Made by a program: the position numbers and the translations under genes. The notes under the pieces were generated by a model. It worked only from the letters and a program-made list of their open reading frames with translations, made no database searches and had not been told where the DNA came from. Shown here one piece after another: positions 6,511-16,209 of a DNA stretch of 52,178 bases. Positions within the stretch are counted from its first letter, which is position 1. Each line of letters starts with the position of its first letter. The DNA is taken from the NCBI GenBank assembly GCA_027451225.1, contig DAIDJU010000174.1, positions 1-52,178 of the forward strand, written 5' to 3'. The stretch comes from Acidocella sp. Lineage in GTDB: Bacteria; Pseudomonadota; Alphaproteobacteria; Acetobacterales; Acetobacteraceae.

Positions 6511-9500
6511 GGCGGAGGTCGAGCGTGCGCGGATATTCCGGCCCGGCCACCGGCTGGGGCTCGGGGCACGGCCCCGGCGTGTGGCCAAACGGGTAGAAGC
6601 GCGAGCGGCGGCGAGCCTCGGCGGCATTGGAGTTCACGGGGAAGTCCTCGTAAGAGCGCCCGCCCGGATGCGCGACATGATGCGTCATGCCGCCCAGGCT
6701 GCGGCCGGTCCATTTGTCGTACACATCGAACACCAGCGGCACCTGCGCGCCGATGGTCGGGTGCAACGCCGAGTAAGGCTGCCACGCCTTGAAGCGCACG
6801 CCCGCCACGTAGCGGCCTTGCGTCTCGGTGCGCTGCATCGGCATGGCGGCGCCGTTGCAGGCCAGCACGTAACGCTCGTCCACCCACCCATCCACCTTCA
6901 CCTGCAAGCGCTCGGCGGAGCTGTCCACATAACGGGCGGTGCCGCCGGAGGTCTGCTCCTCGCCCAGCACGTGCCAGGGCTCCAGCGCGTGGCGCAGTTC
7001 CAGCTGAATGTCCCGCACCGCGACCTCGCCCAGTTTGGGGAAGCGGAATTCCTGGTGCGGGGCGAACCATTCGGCGTCGAGCGGGAAGCCATAAGCCGCC
7101 AACTCCTCCAGCGCGCCCTTGAAATCCGCCTCGTTGTAATGCGGCAGCAGGAACTCGTCGTGCAGCCTTGTGCCCCAGCGCACCAGCGAGCGCTCATACG
7201 GGCGCTCCCAGAAGGCCGCGACGGCCGAACGCATCAGCAGCATCTGCGCGGCGGACATCTCGGCATGGGGCGGCATCTCGAAGGCGCGGAACTCCACCAA
7301 CCCGCGACGGCCCGAGCCGCCATTGGGGGCGTACATCTTGTCGATGCAGAATTCCGTGCGATGGCCGTTGCCGGTCATATCGCACAGGATGTTGCGGAAC
7401 AGCCGGTCCACCAGCCAGGGCGGAGTCTGGTTCTGGCGGCCCACCTGCTGGAAGGCGATTTCCAGCTCGTTCACCGCGTCGTCGCGCGCTTCGTCGATGC
7501 GCGGATGCTGCGAGGATGGGCCGATGAACAGGCCGGAGAACAGGAAGCTGAGCGAGGGATGGTTGTGCCAGAAGCCGAGCATGGACTTCAGCAGGTCCGG
7601 GCGGCGCAGGAAGGCGCTGTCCGCCGGGGTGGGGGCGCCCATCACCACATGGTTGCCGCCGCCGGTGCCGACATGCCGCCCGTCCATCATGAACTTCTCG
7701 GCCGCCAGCCCGACTTCACGGGCTGTCTCGTAAAGCTGGCCGGTGCGCTCCACCATCTCGCCCCAGCTTCCCGCCGGGTGGATGTTCACCTCGATCACGC
7801 CCGGGTCCGGGGTGACGGAGAAATTGGTCACGCGCGGGTCCTCGGGCGGCAGATAGCCTTCCAGCACCACCTTGCGGCCGAATTCCTGGGCGGTCTCCTC
7901 CACGGCGGCGGTGAGTTCCAGCCAGTCCACCACATCGTAGAGAGGCGGGTAGAAGATGTGGATGATGCCATCCCGCGCCTCCACCGCCAGCGCGGCGCGC
8001 ACGATCCCCGGCTCCTCGCGCCCCACCACCGGGGCGTCCTGCGGCACGGGGCGGAAACCCTCGATGGTTGAACCGCCGTAACCTTCCCGGGTCATCTGCA
8101 TGGAATCGCGCCTGGGCAGTTTCTCGCGCGGGGCAAAGGGGTCGGTCTCGTAATTGGCCTCGATATTGGTGGGGTCGGCCCAGGGCAGGCTTTCCAGCGG
8201 CAGGCGCAGGCCGATGGGGCTATCGCCAGGGATGAGGAACATCGTGTCGTCGCGGAAGAACCACTTGCCGGACTGCCAGCGGCGCTGGCCATCGGTGATG
8301 ACGCGCCGCAGCGGCAGCACGGAGCCGACGGACGACGCCAACCCCTGGCCGAACACCTTGGCCAGACGCGCACGCTCCAGCGGGTCACCCAGCTTGGCGT
8401 CCTCGACGATGACATTCGCCGGCAGCCGCTTCTCGCGCCAGAGGTAGTAATGGATGTCCTCATAGGCGTTGTTGACGAGGCCTGGGTCCACTTGCAGCCG
8501 CTCGGCCAGAGCCTGGGCGAAAGTGGTGGTATCGGCTGCGGTGGCGCTGTCGGTATCGTCGTCGCTCGCCAGCAACGCCGGGTTCTTCCACACCGGCTCG
8601 CCATCGGCCCGCCAATGGGCGTGGATGGCCCAGCGCGGCAATTGCTCGCCAGGGTAATGCTTGCCCATGTTGTAGGTGAGCGCCGCCCCCTTGCTCCAGA
8701 GCGAGGTGAGCTTGCGGATCAGCCGCCCGGCATAGGCGCGCTTGGTGGGGCCCAGCGCGTCGATATTCCATTCCGCGCCCTCATGGTCGGTGGCGGAGAC
8801 GAAAGTCGGCTCGCCGCCCATGGTCAGGCGCACATCGCCGCGCAGCAGCGCGCGGTCCACCGCCGCGCCACGGGCCAGGATGTCCTGCCATTGCTTCGGA
8901 GTGTAGGGCTTGGTCACACGCGGGGTTTCTGAGATGCGCTTGACTTCCATGTGGAAGTCGAACTCGGTCTCGGTGTCGTCCTCGGCGATGAAGCCGCCCG
9001 AGATGGGGGCGGCCGATTGCGGGGATGGCGTGGCGGCGAGCGGGATATGCCCCTCGCCCGCGAACAGGCCGGAGGTGGCGTCCAGCCCCACCCAGCCGGC
9101 GCCGGGCAGATACACTTCGGCCCAGGCGTGCAGATCGGTGAAATCGGCTTCGGGGCCGGAGGGACCGTCGATGGCCTTCACATCGGCGGTGAGCTGGATC
9201 AGGTAGCCCGAGACGAAGCGCGCGGCATAGCCGAGATGGCGCAGCAGGTTCACCAGCGTCCAGGCGGAGTCACGGCAGGAGCCTTTGCCCAGGCCCAGCG
9301 TCTCCTCGGGCGTGTAAACCCCGGGCTCCATGCGCACCACGTAGCTGATGCGGCTGTGCAGATCGGCGTTGATCGCCACCAGCATGTCCACGGTACGCGG
9401 GTCCTGGCCCTCGAACTTGGAGCGCGTCTCGGCGATCAGCGCCGCGAGCAGCGGGCCGGGTTCGGTCAGCACACGGAAGGGGGCGAGTTCCTCGGCGAGC

Positions 9501-9826
9501 ACATCATCGTACAAAAAGGGCCAGGTCTCGGCCTGTTCTTCCAGGAAAAAATCGAACGGGTTGATCGTCGCCATGTCGGCGACCACGTCCACCACCACGT
9601 CGAAATGCGTCACACGCTCGGGGAAGACCACACGCGCCAGGAAATTGCCCTGAGGGTCCTGCTGCCAGTTGAGGAAGTGCGGCTTGGGCGACACTTGCAG
9701 GGAGTAGGAGATGATCGGCGTGCGGGCGTAAGGTGCCGGGCGCAGGCGGATTGTCTGCGGGCCCAGGGTTACCGGGCGGTCGTATTTGTACGAGGTGCGA
9801 TGCGTGATGGCGGCGTGGATCGACAT
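6503..9826 (-). CDS. Transglutaminase-like protease fused to DUF2126 putative amidoligase
   Basis: Large cytoplasmic two-part protein of 1107 aa. The ATG at 9824-9826 follows AAGGAG at a 5-nt spacing. Residues 1-90 form the bacterial transglutaminase N-domain (ITHRTSYKYDRPVTLGPQTIRLRP). The transglutaminase core follows with the likely triad Cys184 (GKGSCRDS), His233 (LHAWAEV) and Asp249 (GLDATSG). From about residue 310 to the end it is the DUF2126 region (RLTMGGEPTFVSATD, VGTGGGNHVVMG, GLVEFRAFEMPPHAEMS), which Pfam describes as a putative amidoligase related to glutamine synthetase-like ligases. Such proteins often sit near alpha-E (DUF403) and circularly permuted ATP-grasp genes; none is here. 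The substrate is unknown and it may make or cut isopeptide or peptide bonds. Confidence 0.92.
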   Translation of the reverse strand: MSIHAAITHRTSYKYDRPVTLGPQTIRLRPAPYARTPIISYSLQVSPKPHFLNWQQDPQGNFLARVVFPERVTHFDVVVDVVADMATINPFDFFLEEQAETWPFLYDDVLAEELAPFRVLTEPGPLLAALIAETRSKFEGQDPRTVDMLVAINADLHSRISYVVRMEPGVYTPEETLGLGKGSCRDSAWTLVNLLRHLGYAARFVSGYLIQLTADVKAIDGPSGPEADFTDLHAWAEVYLPGAGWVGLDATSGLFAGEGHIPLAATPSPQSAAPISGGFIAEDDTETEFDFHMEVKRISETPRVTKPYTPKQWQDILARGAAVDRALLRGDVRLTMGGEPTFVSATDHEGAEWNIDALGPTKRAYAGRLIRKLTSLWSKGAALTYNMGKHYPGEQLPRWAIHAHWRADGEPVWKNPALLASDDDTDSATAADTTTFAQALAERLQVDPGLVNNAYEDIHYYLWREKRLPANVIVEDAKLGDPLERARLAKVFGQGLASSVGSVLPLRRVITDGQRRWQSGKWFFRDDTMFLIPGDSPIGLRLPLESLPWADPTNIEANYETDPFAPREKLPRRDSMQMTREGYGGSTIEGFRPVPQDAPVVGREEPGIVRAALAVEARDGIIHIFYPPLYDVVDWLELTAAVEETAQEFGRKVVLEGYLPPEDPRVTNFSVTPDPGVIEVNIHPAGSWGEMVERTGQLYETAREVGLAAEKFMMDGRHVGTGGGNHVVMGAPTPADSAFLRRPDLLKSMLGFWHNHPSLSFLFSGLFIGPSSQHPRIDEARDDAVNELEIAFQQVGRQNQTPPWLVDRLFRNILCDMTGNGHRTEFCIDKMYAPNGGSGRRGLVEFRAFEMPPHAEMSAAQMLLMRSAVAAFWERPYERSLVRWGTRLHDEFLLPHYNEADFKGALEELAAYGFPLDAEWFAPHQEFRFPKLGEVAVRDIQLELRHALEPWHVLGEEQTSGGTARYVDSSAERLQVKVDGWVDERYVLACNGAAMPMQRTETQGRYVAGVRFKAWQPYSALHPTIGAQVPLVFDVYDKWTGRSLGGMTHHVAHPGGRSYEDFPVNSNAAEARRRSRFYPFGHTPGPCPEPQPVAGPEYPRTLDLRRA

Positions 9827-10226
9827 GCAGGCTCCTTGCTTTCTGGTTGCCACGTCAACACGCATGTGAGGTTTTTGCAACGTAATGCAGCGGCCTTGCG
9901 AACGGTTTTTGCAGATCTTGCTCCGGAAGTTTTACGAAACCTTAATAACGGCTACCATTTAGGCAACCACCCTCTGGTTTGACCGTCGTTCGTCAGATTT
10001 ACAACCTTCGCGTGTTATTTGCAACCTTTTCCGCGTGGTGCTGCCGCCCCACCTGCCCCACCTGGAGGCAAAGCGCTGCGCATCGGCCTCCCGGGCTGGC
10101 TGAAATGCCCCGGCCAAAGTTGAGGCCCACCGACATGTGGGGACGCTGGCGGCCTCAGCATCGCTGCCACCGCCCCGCGCGATGTGGATTTAGGCCCGGA
10201 GGACATCCGGGCCTGGCAGGCGGCGT
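9827..10226. other. 400-bp non-coding stretch between tyrS and the transglutaminase gene
   Basis: Upstream region of the leftward transglutaminase gene and downstream region of tyrS. It holds a direct repeat GGTTTTTGCA at 9870-9879 and 9904-9913 and a hairpin next to the tyrS stop. No ORF with a plausible start and no tRNA-like fold was seen. The left part is AT-rich, as expected for a promoter; the right part is GC-rich. Confidence 0.5.
10192..10214 (-). terminator. Hairpin after tyrS
   Basis: A perfect 9-bp stem: AGGCCCGGA (10192-10200) pairs with TCCGGGCCT (10206-10214) around a 5-nt loop. It lies 13 bp past the tyrS stop. No T-run follows on the minus strand, so termination or 3'-end protection is plausible but not certain. 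Confidence 0.5.
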
Positions 10227-11450
10227 TTAGCCCAGCTTGACCAGCACGTGCTGCTTCTTGCCCGCCGAGAGCTTCTGCTCCGGCTTGGGCGCAATGATCT
10301 GCGCTTCGTCGGTGATCGCCACATCGTCCAGCCGCCCGCCGCCACCGCGGATCAGGCGGCGCGCCTCGCCATTGGTTGCGGCGAGGCCGGCCTTCACGAA
10401 CAGCGCGAAGGCGGGAATGCCCTCGCCGAACTCAGCCGCCGGGACGGTGATGCTGGGCAGCCCCTCCGCCGCCACGCCCTGCTCGAACAACTGGCGGGCA
10501 GCTTCGGCGGCTTCCGCGGCGGCGGCGCGGCCATGGGCCAAAGCGGTGGCCTCGGTGGCCAGGATGATCTTGGCCTGGTTGATCTCGGCCCCGTCGAGCT
10601 GCTCAAGGCGCGCGATCTCGTCCAGCGGCAGATCCGTGAAGAGCTTGAGGAAGCGGCCGACATCGGCATCCTCGGTATTGCGCCAGAACTGCCAGTAATT
10701 ATAGGGGCTCAGCTTCTCGGCCGAGAGCCACACAGCGCCCGAGGCGGATTTGCCCATCTTCGCGCCCGAAGCGGTGGTGATGAGCGGGGTGGTGAGGCCG
10801 AACACGCTCTTCTGCTCGGTGCGGCGCACCAGCTCGATGCCGGAGACGATATTGCCCCACTGGTCCGAACCGCCGAACTGCACCACCACGTTCTCGCGGC
10901 GCAGCAGCTCGCGGAAATCGTAGGATTGCAGGATGGAGTAGTTGAACTCCAGGAAGGTCAGCCCCTGCTCGCGCTCCAGCCGCTGCTTCACGGAATCGAA
11001 GGACAGCATGCGGTTGACGGAGAAATGCACACCGACATCGCGCAACAGGGCGATGTAGGAGAGCTTGTCCAGCCAGTCGGCATTGTTGACCAGTACCGCG
11101 CCCTTGGAGAAGTCGATGAAGGCTTCGAGGTTTTTGCGGATGCCGGTCAGGTTTTCGCCGATCTTCTCTTCGGTGAGCAGTTGGCGGGCTTCCTCGCGGA
11201 AGCTCGGGTCGCCAATGCGCGTGGTGCCGCCGCCCAGCAAGGCCACCGGCTTGTGCCCGTGCTTCTGGAACAGGCGCAGCAGCATAATGGGGATCATGTG
11301 CCCGACATGCAGGCTGTCGGCCGTCAGGTCGAACCCGGCATAGCCCGCGATGGACCCAGCGGCGCAGGCGGCGTCCAGCGCCTCCTCGTCGGTGCATTGA
11401 AACACAAAGCCGCGCGCCTTCGCCTCGGCCAGAAATTCGCTTTTCGCCAT
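10227..11450 (-). CDS. tyrS: Tyrosyl-tRNA synthetase
   Basis: Charges tRNA-Tyr in the cytosol; class I synthetase of 407 aa. HVGH at residues 48-51 is the HIGH motif, and [10 protein letters not shown] is the KMSKS-type loop. The tRNA-binding S4 domain forms the C-terminus ([14 protein letters not shown]). I use the ATG at 11450, which has AGGAG at a 7-nt spacing; an ATG at 11456 overlaps the previous stop as ATGA but is too close to that site. The upstream neighbour is a GT87-type membrane protein whose TGA lies at 11453-11455. The expected alphaproteobacterial neighbour anmK lies 2.5 kb upstream, past two GT87 genes. Confidence 0.97.
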   Translation of the reverse strand: MAKSEFLAEAKARGFVFQCTDEEALDAACAAGSIAGYAGFDLTADSLHVGHMIPIMLLRLFQKHGHKPVALLGGGTTRIGDPSFREEARQLLTEEKIGENLTGIRKNLEAFIDFSKGAVLVNNADWLDKLSYIALLRDVGVHFSVNRMLSFDSVKQRLEREQGLTFLEFNYSILQSYDFRELLRRENVVVQFGGSDQWGNIVSGIELVRRTEQKSVFGLTTPLITTASGAKMGKSASGAVWLSAEKLSPYNYWQFWRNTEDADVGRFLKLFTDLPLDEIARLEQLDGAEINQAKIILATEATALAHGRAAAAEAAEAARQLFEQGVAAEGLPSITVPAAEFGEGIPAFALFVKAGLAATNGEARRLIRGGGGRLDDVAITDEAQIIAPKPEQKLSAGKKQHVLVKLG

Positions 11451-11452
11451 CG

Positions 11453-12685
11453 TCATGCTCCTGTGGGCCGGGGCGGTAGCACAGCCGCACGAGCGCGCAA
11501 AGCCGCATCACCCCACACCCGCGATACAGCCAGCGCCACCACCAGCGGCGTGAACAGCACGCCGGTAAGTACAGAAACAGTGGGGCAGAAGACAGGCCAG
11601 AGCCAGAACGCGACCTCGCGCAACCCCACGCGCCAGCCCCGCCGCTCCGCCAGCGCCGCCAGCAGGGCCGAGGCTGCCACCATATCGTCGGTATAGCCAT
11701 AAGGCGTGGCCAGCAGAGAGAGCAGCGCGGTAAGCGCCGCCTTGTCGAGCAGTTCCATTTTTCCCTTGGCCCAGAGCCAGATCGTGCCCGCCATGACCAG
11801 CCCCGTCACGGCTAATTGCACGTCCCCCGCCAGCCCGACGCTGGCATGCAAGCTGCGCATCATCCAAAAGATGGAGACGCCGCTAGCTTGGGCGGTGCGT
11901 GGCGCAAAAGTGGCTGTGAGCAGCGTTGCACCCCCTGCCCGCCCATGGCCAAGATAGTCTTGCCAGACAGGCCAACCAAACAGGGCCAGGGTAAGCAGCA
12001 CCAGCAATGTGCAAACGCCAGCGAATCCAACAACCCCGCGCCAACTGCGCAAGCCCAGCAAGGCGGCGGGCACTAGAATGCCGGTCTGCGGCTTGCAGGC
12101 AAGCAGCCCCAGCAACCCGCCCGCCGCCAATGGGCGGTCGGCTGTCCGCAGCAGCCCGGCGACGAGAATTCCCCCCCCAGCGACGCCCAATTGCCCAAGC
12201 ATGGTGTTCCACAAAGCCGCCGGGCTAAGCAGAGCCAGTGCGATCACCAGCCAGGACAATTTAGCCCAGCGCAGTGCCGCCGCAGCGATCGCTATTCCAA
12301 TGACGGTCCAGGCAAAAAACGCCAGCTCGAAAGGTAGATGCGAGATTAATGAGGCGGGCAGCAAAATCGGCGGCGGATAAGGAAAACCCTCGGCATAGCC
12401 GCCTGGCAGCGGGAACAGCGCCCCCGGTTGCAGCGGCGGTATTAGCCGATGAAGCGCCCCAAGCGGCAGACGTGCCGTAAACCCGGCGCGCCAGAAATCT
12501 GAAAAATCGCATTCCGGCCGGCCACAGGGCTGGTCGTTGCCGATCAACCCCAGACCGGTGAGATAGCCGAGCCGGGGCAGCATGAAATGCAGAAAGACGA
12601 CGATCCACAGGCCCCAGAAGGTAAACAGCAGCCCATAGGCGCCGAACCCCCGAGCCAAGCGCGCATACTCACTCAGCCGCGTCAT
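11453..12685 (-). CDS. GT87-type polytopic membrane glycosyltransferase (DUF2029), copy A
   Basis: Integral membrane protein of 410 aa with about ten hydrophobic segments, of the GT-C kind that uses polyprenyl-phosphate sugars. The ATG at 12683-12685 overlaps the stop of copy B as ATGA; longer starts would run into that gene. Conserved marks shared with the two paralogs here are CDFSDFW near the first loop (acidic, catalytic-type position), [28 protein letters not shown] and [10 protein letters not shown]. It is translationally linked to tyrS downstream. Known family members transfer mannose or arabinose in envelope glycolipids; the substrate here is not known. Confidence 0.82.
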   Translation of the reverse strand: MTRLSEYARLARGFGAYGLLFTFWGLWIVVFLHFMLPRLGYLTGLGLIGNDQPCGRPECDFSDFWRAGFTARLPLGALHRLIPPLQPGALFPLPGGYAEGFPYPPPILLPASLISHLPFELAFFAWTVIGIAIAAAALRWAKLSWLVIALALLSPAALWNTMLGQLGVAGGGILVAGLLRTADRPLAAGGLLGLLACKPQTGILVPAALLGLRSWRGVVGFAGVCTLLVLLTLALFGWPVWQDYLGHGRAGGATLLTATFAPRTAQASGVSIFWMMRSLHASVGLAGDVQLAVTGLVMAGTIWLWAKGKMELLDKAALTALLSLLATPYGYTDDMVAASALLAALAERRGWRVGLREVAFWLWPVFCPTVSVLTGVLFTPLVVALAVSRVWGDAALRARAAVLPPRPTGA

Positions 12686-13890
12686 GCCACGCTGGTTCCT
12701 TTGGCTTGGCGGCTTGCTCCCCACAGCGTACGTGCCAGCGCAGCTACCACCACAACAGGAGTAAACAACAAACCTGTTCCCGCAACGACAATCGGGCACA
12801 GCATGGGCCAGAGCCAGAACAGCACGTCCAACAAACCAATTCGCCACCCTTGCCGCTCAGCCAAACTCGCCAATACCCAGGACCAAGCGACCATATCATC
12901 GCCATAGCCGTATGGCGTGGCCAATAACGACAGAAAAACAGTTATCGCAATGCGGTCCAGTATGGGACAATTTCCTCGCGTCCAAAGCCATATGGTTGCC
13001 GCCATGGCGAACAGGCTGCACACGCCCTGAACCGCATAAGAGACCAGCAACCCCGCTCCCAGGCTGCGTGCCATCCAAAAAACCGAGACGCCACTGTTCA
13101 TATAAGCTTGTGGATTAAAGGGGGCGTTCAACACGACGAATGCATGCGGGCTTCCAAGTTCGCGATAGGCCCGCAAACAAGACGGGCCGAACCAGATCAT
13201 TACCCCTCCAAAAAGGACGAGGCAAACCGCACCAAAACCAACGCCTGCACGCCAGTTGCGCTGTCCCGCCAACATAGCTGGCACCAGCACGCCGATCTGC
13301 GGTTTGCAGGCCAACACACCAAGCAATGCCCCGCCACTAAGTGGCTTTCGTAAGCTCAAAGCAATTCCCGCGAGCAGAACTGCGCCCCCGATTACTCCCA
13401 ATTGCCCCAGTTCCGTGTTCCACAAAGCTGCGGGGCTGAGCACCCCAGCTAGAATAACAGGCCAAGAAAATCCTGCTCTGTGCACCAGCCAAGCAGCCAA
13501 AATTAGTCCCAGCGCGGTCCAGGTAAAAAAGGCCCATTCGAATGGCAAATACGAGATTAGCACACTGGGAAACAGCATCGGCGGCGGATAAAAAAACGCC
13601 TCCAAATTCGCCGAAGGTGCGATGGTCTGGCGTTGGTAGGCCAGAAATGCAGTGGCATCGTAAATTCGCATGAAATCGTGTTGCCTGGCCAGCAGACCTG
13701 CAGGCCAGAAAGCAGAGAAATCACATTCAGGCGTAATGCAAGGCGGGTCGTTGGCGATGGGACGGTGGACGAAGAGATAACCCAGGCGGGGCGCCATCTT
13801 GCCCCAGAACACCTCGATCACGATCAGCCAAAGAAACCCCAACAGACCACAGCAAATGGTCCACCATACGGTTTGCGCTGTTTTACGCAT
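12682..13890 (-). CDS. GT87-type polytopic membrane glycosyltransferase (DUF2029), copy B
   Basis: Membrane protein of 402 aa and the closest paralog of the gene just downstream, with the same motif order: [64 protein letters not shown] and TPYGYGDDMV. The pair looks like a tandem duplication that has diverged. Base composition differs from the neighbours: stretches such as 13501-13560 are below half G+C, and codon use is more relaxed, hinting at later acquisition or weaker selection. It starts 98 bp from the divergent anmK, so this gap must hold both promoters. Confidence 0.82.
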   Translation of the reverse strand: MRKTAQTVWWTICCGLLGFLWLIVIEVFWGKMAPRLGYLFVHRPIANDPPCITPECDFSAFWPAGLLARQHDFMRIYDATAFLAYQRQTIAPSANLEAFFYPPPMLFPSVLISYLPFEWAFFTWTALGLILAAWLVHRAGFSWPVILAGVLSPAALWNTELGQLGVIGGAVLLAGIALSLRKPLSGGALLGVLACKPQIGVLVPAMLAGQRNWRAGVGFGAVCLVLFGGVMIWFGPSCLRAYRELGSPHAFVVLNAPFNPQAYMNSGVSVFWMARSLGAGLLVSYAVQGVCSLFAMAATIWLWTRGNCPILDRIAITVFLSLLATPYGYGDDMVAWSWVLASLAERQGWRIGLLDVLFWLWPMLCPIVVAGTGLLFTPVVVVAALARTLWGASRQAKGTSVA

Positions 13891-13988
13891 TAGGGGGATG
13901 AACCTTCACCGTGCCTCACGCCTGTTGGGAATATTCTCTTACTGTAACTACACCAACGGGTAGCGGCAATGCGCACCACTTCCTGTGA

Positions 13989-15092
13989 ATGGCTGAAGAC
14001 GTTACAGCCAAGCATATGCTCACCTCATCCCTCCGCGCCATCGGCCTCATGTCCGGCACCTCGCTCGATGGCGTGGACGCCGCCTGGATTGAAACCGATG
14101 GCGAGCGCATCTCTCATTTCGGCCCCGCAGTGATGCTGCGCTACGAGGACGATCTGCACGCCGATCTGCGCCACCTGCTCGATCTTGCCCCCACCTTGCT
14201 CCCGGATGATCCGTTCCTCAAGCATGTGGAAGAGCGCCTCACCCGCGACCATGCCATTGCGGTGAGCATGATCGGGCGCTCCGCCGATGTTATCGGCTTT
14301 CATGGCCAGACAATTTTGCACGCGCCCGAGGCGCACCGCACTTGGCAGATCGGCGATGCCGCTATGCTCGCCCATATCGCGCGCATGCCCGTGGCGCATG
14401 ATTTCCGCTCGGCCGATGTTGCCGCCGGCGGCCAGGGCGCGCCTTTCGCGCCGCTATTTCATGCCGCCCTGGCGCATGACCTGCCAAAGCCGCTGTTGGT
14501 GGTGAATATCGGTGGCGTGGCCAACATGACCTGGCTGGGTGCGGCGGGCGAGATCGTCGCCTGCGACACCGGCCCCGGCAATGGCCCGCTGGACGATCTG
14601 GCGCAGAAGCATCTCGGCCAGCCCTACGATAAGGACGGCGCACTCGCCGCCTCGGGCCAGGTGGATGAGCCCCGCCTCGCCACGCTGCTGGCGCATCCGT
14701 ACTTCGCCAAACCAGCGCCGAAATCGCTGGACCGGCTGACCTTTTCGGGGCTGATCGCCCAGGCCATCGAGGGGCTGAACCCGCCCGATGCCGCCGCGAC
14801 GCTGGCCGCCTTCTCCGCCACCGCCATCGCCCGCGCGCCCCTGCCCGCTGCGCCGCAGCGTGTGCTGGTGGGCGGCGGCGGGCGGCATAACAAGCATCTG
14901 ATGCGCCTGCTGGCCGAACAATTCCCCGTGCCGGTACAACCCGTGGAAGCAGCGGGCTGGGATGGCGACGCGCTAGAGGCGCAGTGCTTTGCCTATCTCG
15001 CTGTGCGCTCGCTGCGAGGGTTGCCGCTTTCTTTGCCTTCCACCACAGGCGTGCCGGAACCGCTTACAGGCGGACGGCTCGCCATGCCCTGA
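13989..15092 (+). CDS. anmK: Anhydro-N-acetylmuramic acid kinase
   Basis: Peptidoglycan recycling enzyme of 367 aa that hydrolyses and phosphorylates 1,6-anhydro-MurNAc to MurNAc-6-phosphate with ATP in the cytosol. The N-terminal nucleotide-binding motif GLMSGTSLDGVDAA covers about residues 19-32. VVNIGGVANMTWL and CDTGPGNGPLDD follow, and the C-terminal RVLVGGGGRHNKHLM closes the ASKHA fold. The start is uncertain: an ATG at 14016 (MLTSSLRAIGL) is equally plausible, and neither has a clear Shine-Dalgarno. Its 3' end overlaps the convergent GT87 gene by 29 bp. Confidence 0.95.
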   Translation: MAEDVTAKHMLTSSLRAIGLMSGTSLDGVDAAWIETDGERISHFGPAVMLRYEDDLHADLRHLLDLAPTLLPDDPFLKHVEERLTRDHAIAVSMIGRSADVIGFHGQTILHAPEAHRTWQIGDAAMLAHIARMPVAHDFRSADVAAGGQGAPFAPLFHAALAHDLPKPLLVVNIGGVANMTWLGAAGEIVACDTGPGNGPLDDLAQKHLGQPYDKDGALAASGQVDEPRLATLLAHPYFAKPAPKSLDRLTFSGLIAQAIEGLNPPDAAATLAAFSATAIARAPLPAAPQRVLVGGGGRHNKHLMRLLAEQFPVPVQPVEAAGWDGDALEAQCFAYLAVRSLRGLPLSLPSTTGVPEPLTGGRLAMP

Positions 15093-16209
15093 AAGCTGCG
15101 ACGCCCACCACCAGCGGGGTAAGCAACACACCGGTTAGGGCCGTACTCAGTACAATGAAGCCCGGCCATAGCCACAACACGCCATCCAAGAGCGACACAC
15201 GCCAGCCCCGCCTTGCCGCCAACACCACCAAGGCCAAGGTGTAGCCAACCATATCAGAGGAATATCCGTAAGGCGTGAGATACAGCGACAACAGCAGGGT
15301 CAAAGCCGCACGGTTGTACGGGTCCACCACCGGGTACCGCCAAACCCGCCAAGCGAGTGCAATAGCACCCGCCGCCGCCACGCCCTGGGCCGCATAGGCT
15401 ATGGGCACGCTGCCACCTAGGCTGCGCAGCATCCAGAATACCGAAAGACCATTGAGTTGGTAACTTTGCCCGAACGGGGCCAGCAGCAAACCGCGCGCCA
15501 GAGCTCCTCCCGTGGTGAAGTACAGCGTCCAACTCTCTCGCCCGAATTCCAGCACCGGCAGCAGGCAAAGCAGAACCACAAGCAAGCCCCCGGCCAACAG
15601 GGATCGCCACTGCCTGCTGGCCAGCAGGATAACGGGACCGATCAGCCCCATTTGGGGTTTGAGCACCTGCACACCCAGCAACAGTCCGGCACGCACGGAG
15701 TTCGTGGCGCTGGCCAGCAACCCGGCGAACATGGCGCAGCTCAACACGCCGCTGAGCTGCCCGAGGCACAGGCAACGCCATTCGGCGGGTGAGACAATGG
15801 TCAGCGCCACCACGCCCCAACCGAGCCCGCCACGGCGCAGGAGTATCGTCATCACGACGAGGCTTACACCCGTCCAGGCCCAGAACGATGTTGACAGCGG
15901 CAAGGATGAAAATATCGCCCCAAGCGGCAGGATTACAGGCGGATAAACCCAATCCGCCCGTTCCGGCACACGACCAAGCAGCGATGCCTTAACCGCTTGG
16001 TAACTGTCCACAGAATAAGCGGCGGCCAAATGCCCCTGCTTGGCCATTAATCCGGCGGCATAGATGTTGGTGAAATCGGCATCGGACATTTTATGGCCAA
16101 AGGCGCCAAAATCGCCGTGCACCGTGGCCACCAGCCAGCTGATATATAGGAACAGTAACACCAGCAGTGCAAACAATGCGCCCTGAAGAATGTAACTGAA
16201 ACGAGACAT
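15064..16209 (-). CDS. GT87-type polytopic membrane glycosyltransferase (DUF2029), copy C
   Basis: Membrane protein of 381 aa, more distant from copies A and B but with the same landmarks: DADFTNIYAAGLMAKQG in the first loop, VYPPVILPLG, LGQLSGVLSC, VLKPQMGLIGP, NGLSVFWMLRSLGG and TPYGYSSDMV. The ATG directly follows the TGA of the GT-C gene without a spacer and has no own Shine-Dalgarno, so the two are probably translated together. The 3' end overlaps convergent anmK. It is probably a sugar transferase acting on the periplasmic face of the inner membrane; the substrate is unknown. Confidence 0.8.
   Translation of the reverse strand: MSRFSYILQGALFALLVLLFLYISWLVATVHGDFGAFGHKMSDADFTNIYAAGLMAKQGHLAAAYSVDSYQAVKASLLGRVPERADWVYPPVILPLGAIFSSLPLSTSFWAWTGVSLVVMTILLRRGGLGWGVVALTIVSPAEWRCLCLGQLSGVLSCAMFAGLLASATNSVRAGLLLGVQVLKPQMGLIGPVILLASRQWRSLLAGGLLVVLLCLLPVLEFGRESWTLYFTTGGALARGLLLAPFGQSYQLNGLSVFWMLRSLGGSVPIAYAAQGVAAAGAIALAWRVWRYPVVDPYNRAALTLLLSLYLTPYGYSSDMVGYTLALVVLAARRGWRVSLLDGVLWLWPGFIVLSTALTGVLLTPLVVGVAAFRAWRAVRL

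Noticed and set aside
6389-8071. Long rightward open frames antisense to the transglutaminase gene (also 8951-9982 and others)
   Set aside because: Their products are Arg/His/Gln/Gly-rich with no domain or ribosome binding site. They arise because the opposite frame of a GC-rich gene lacks stops.
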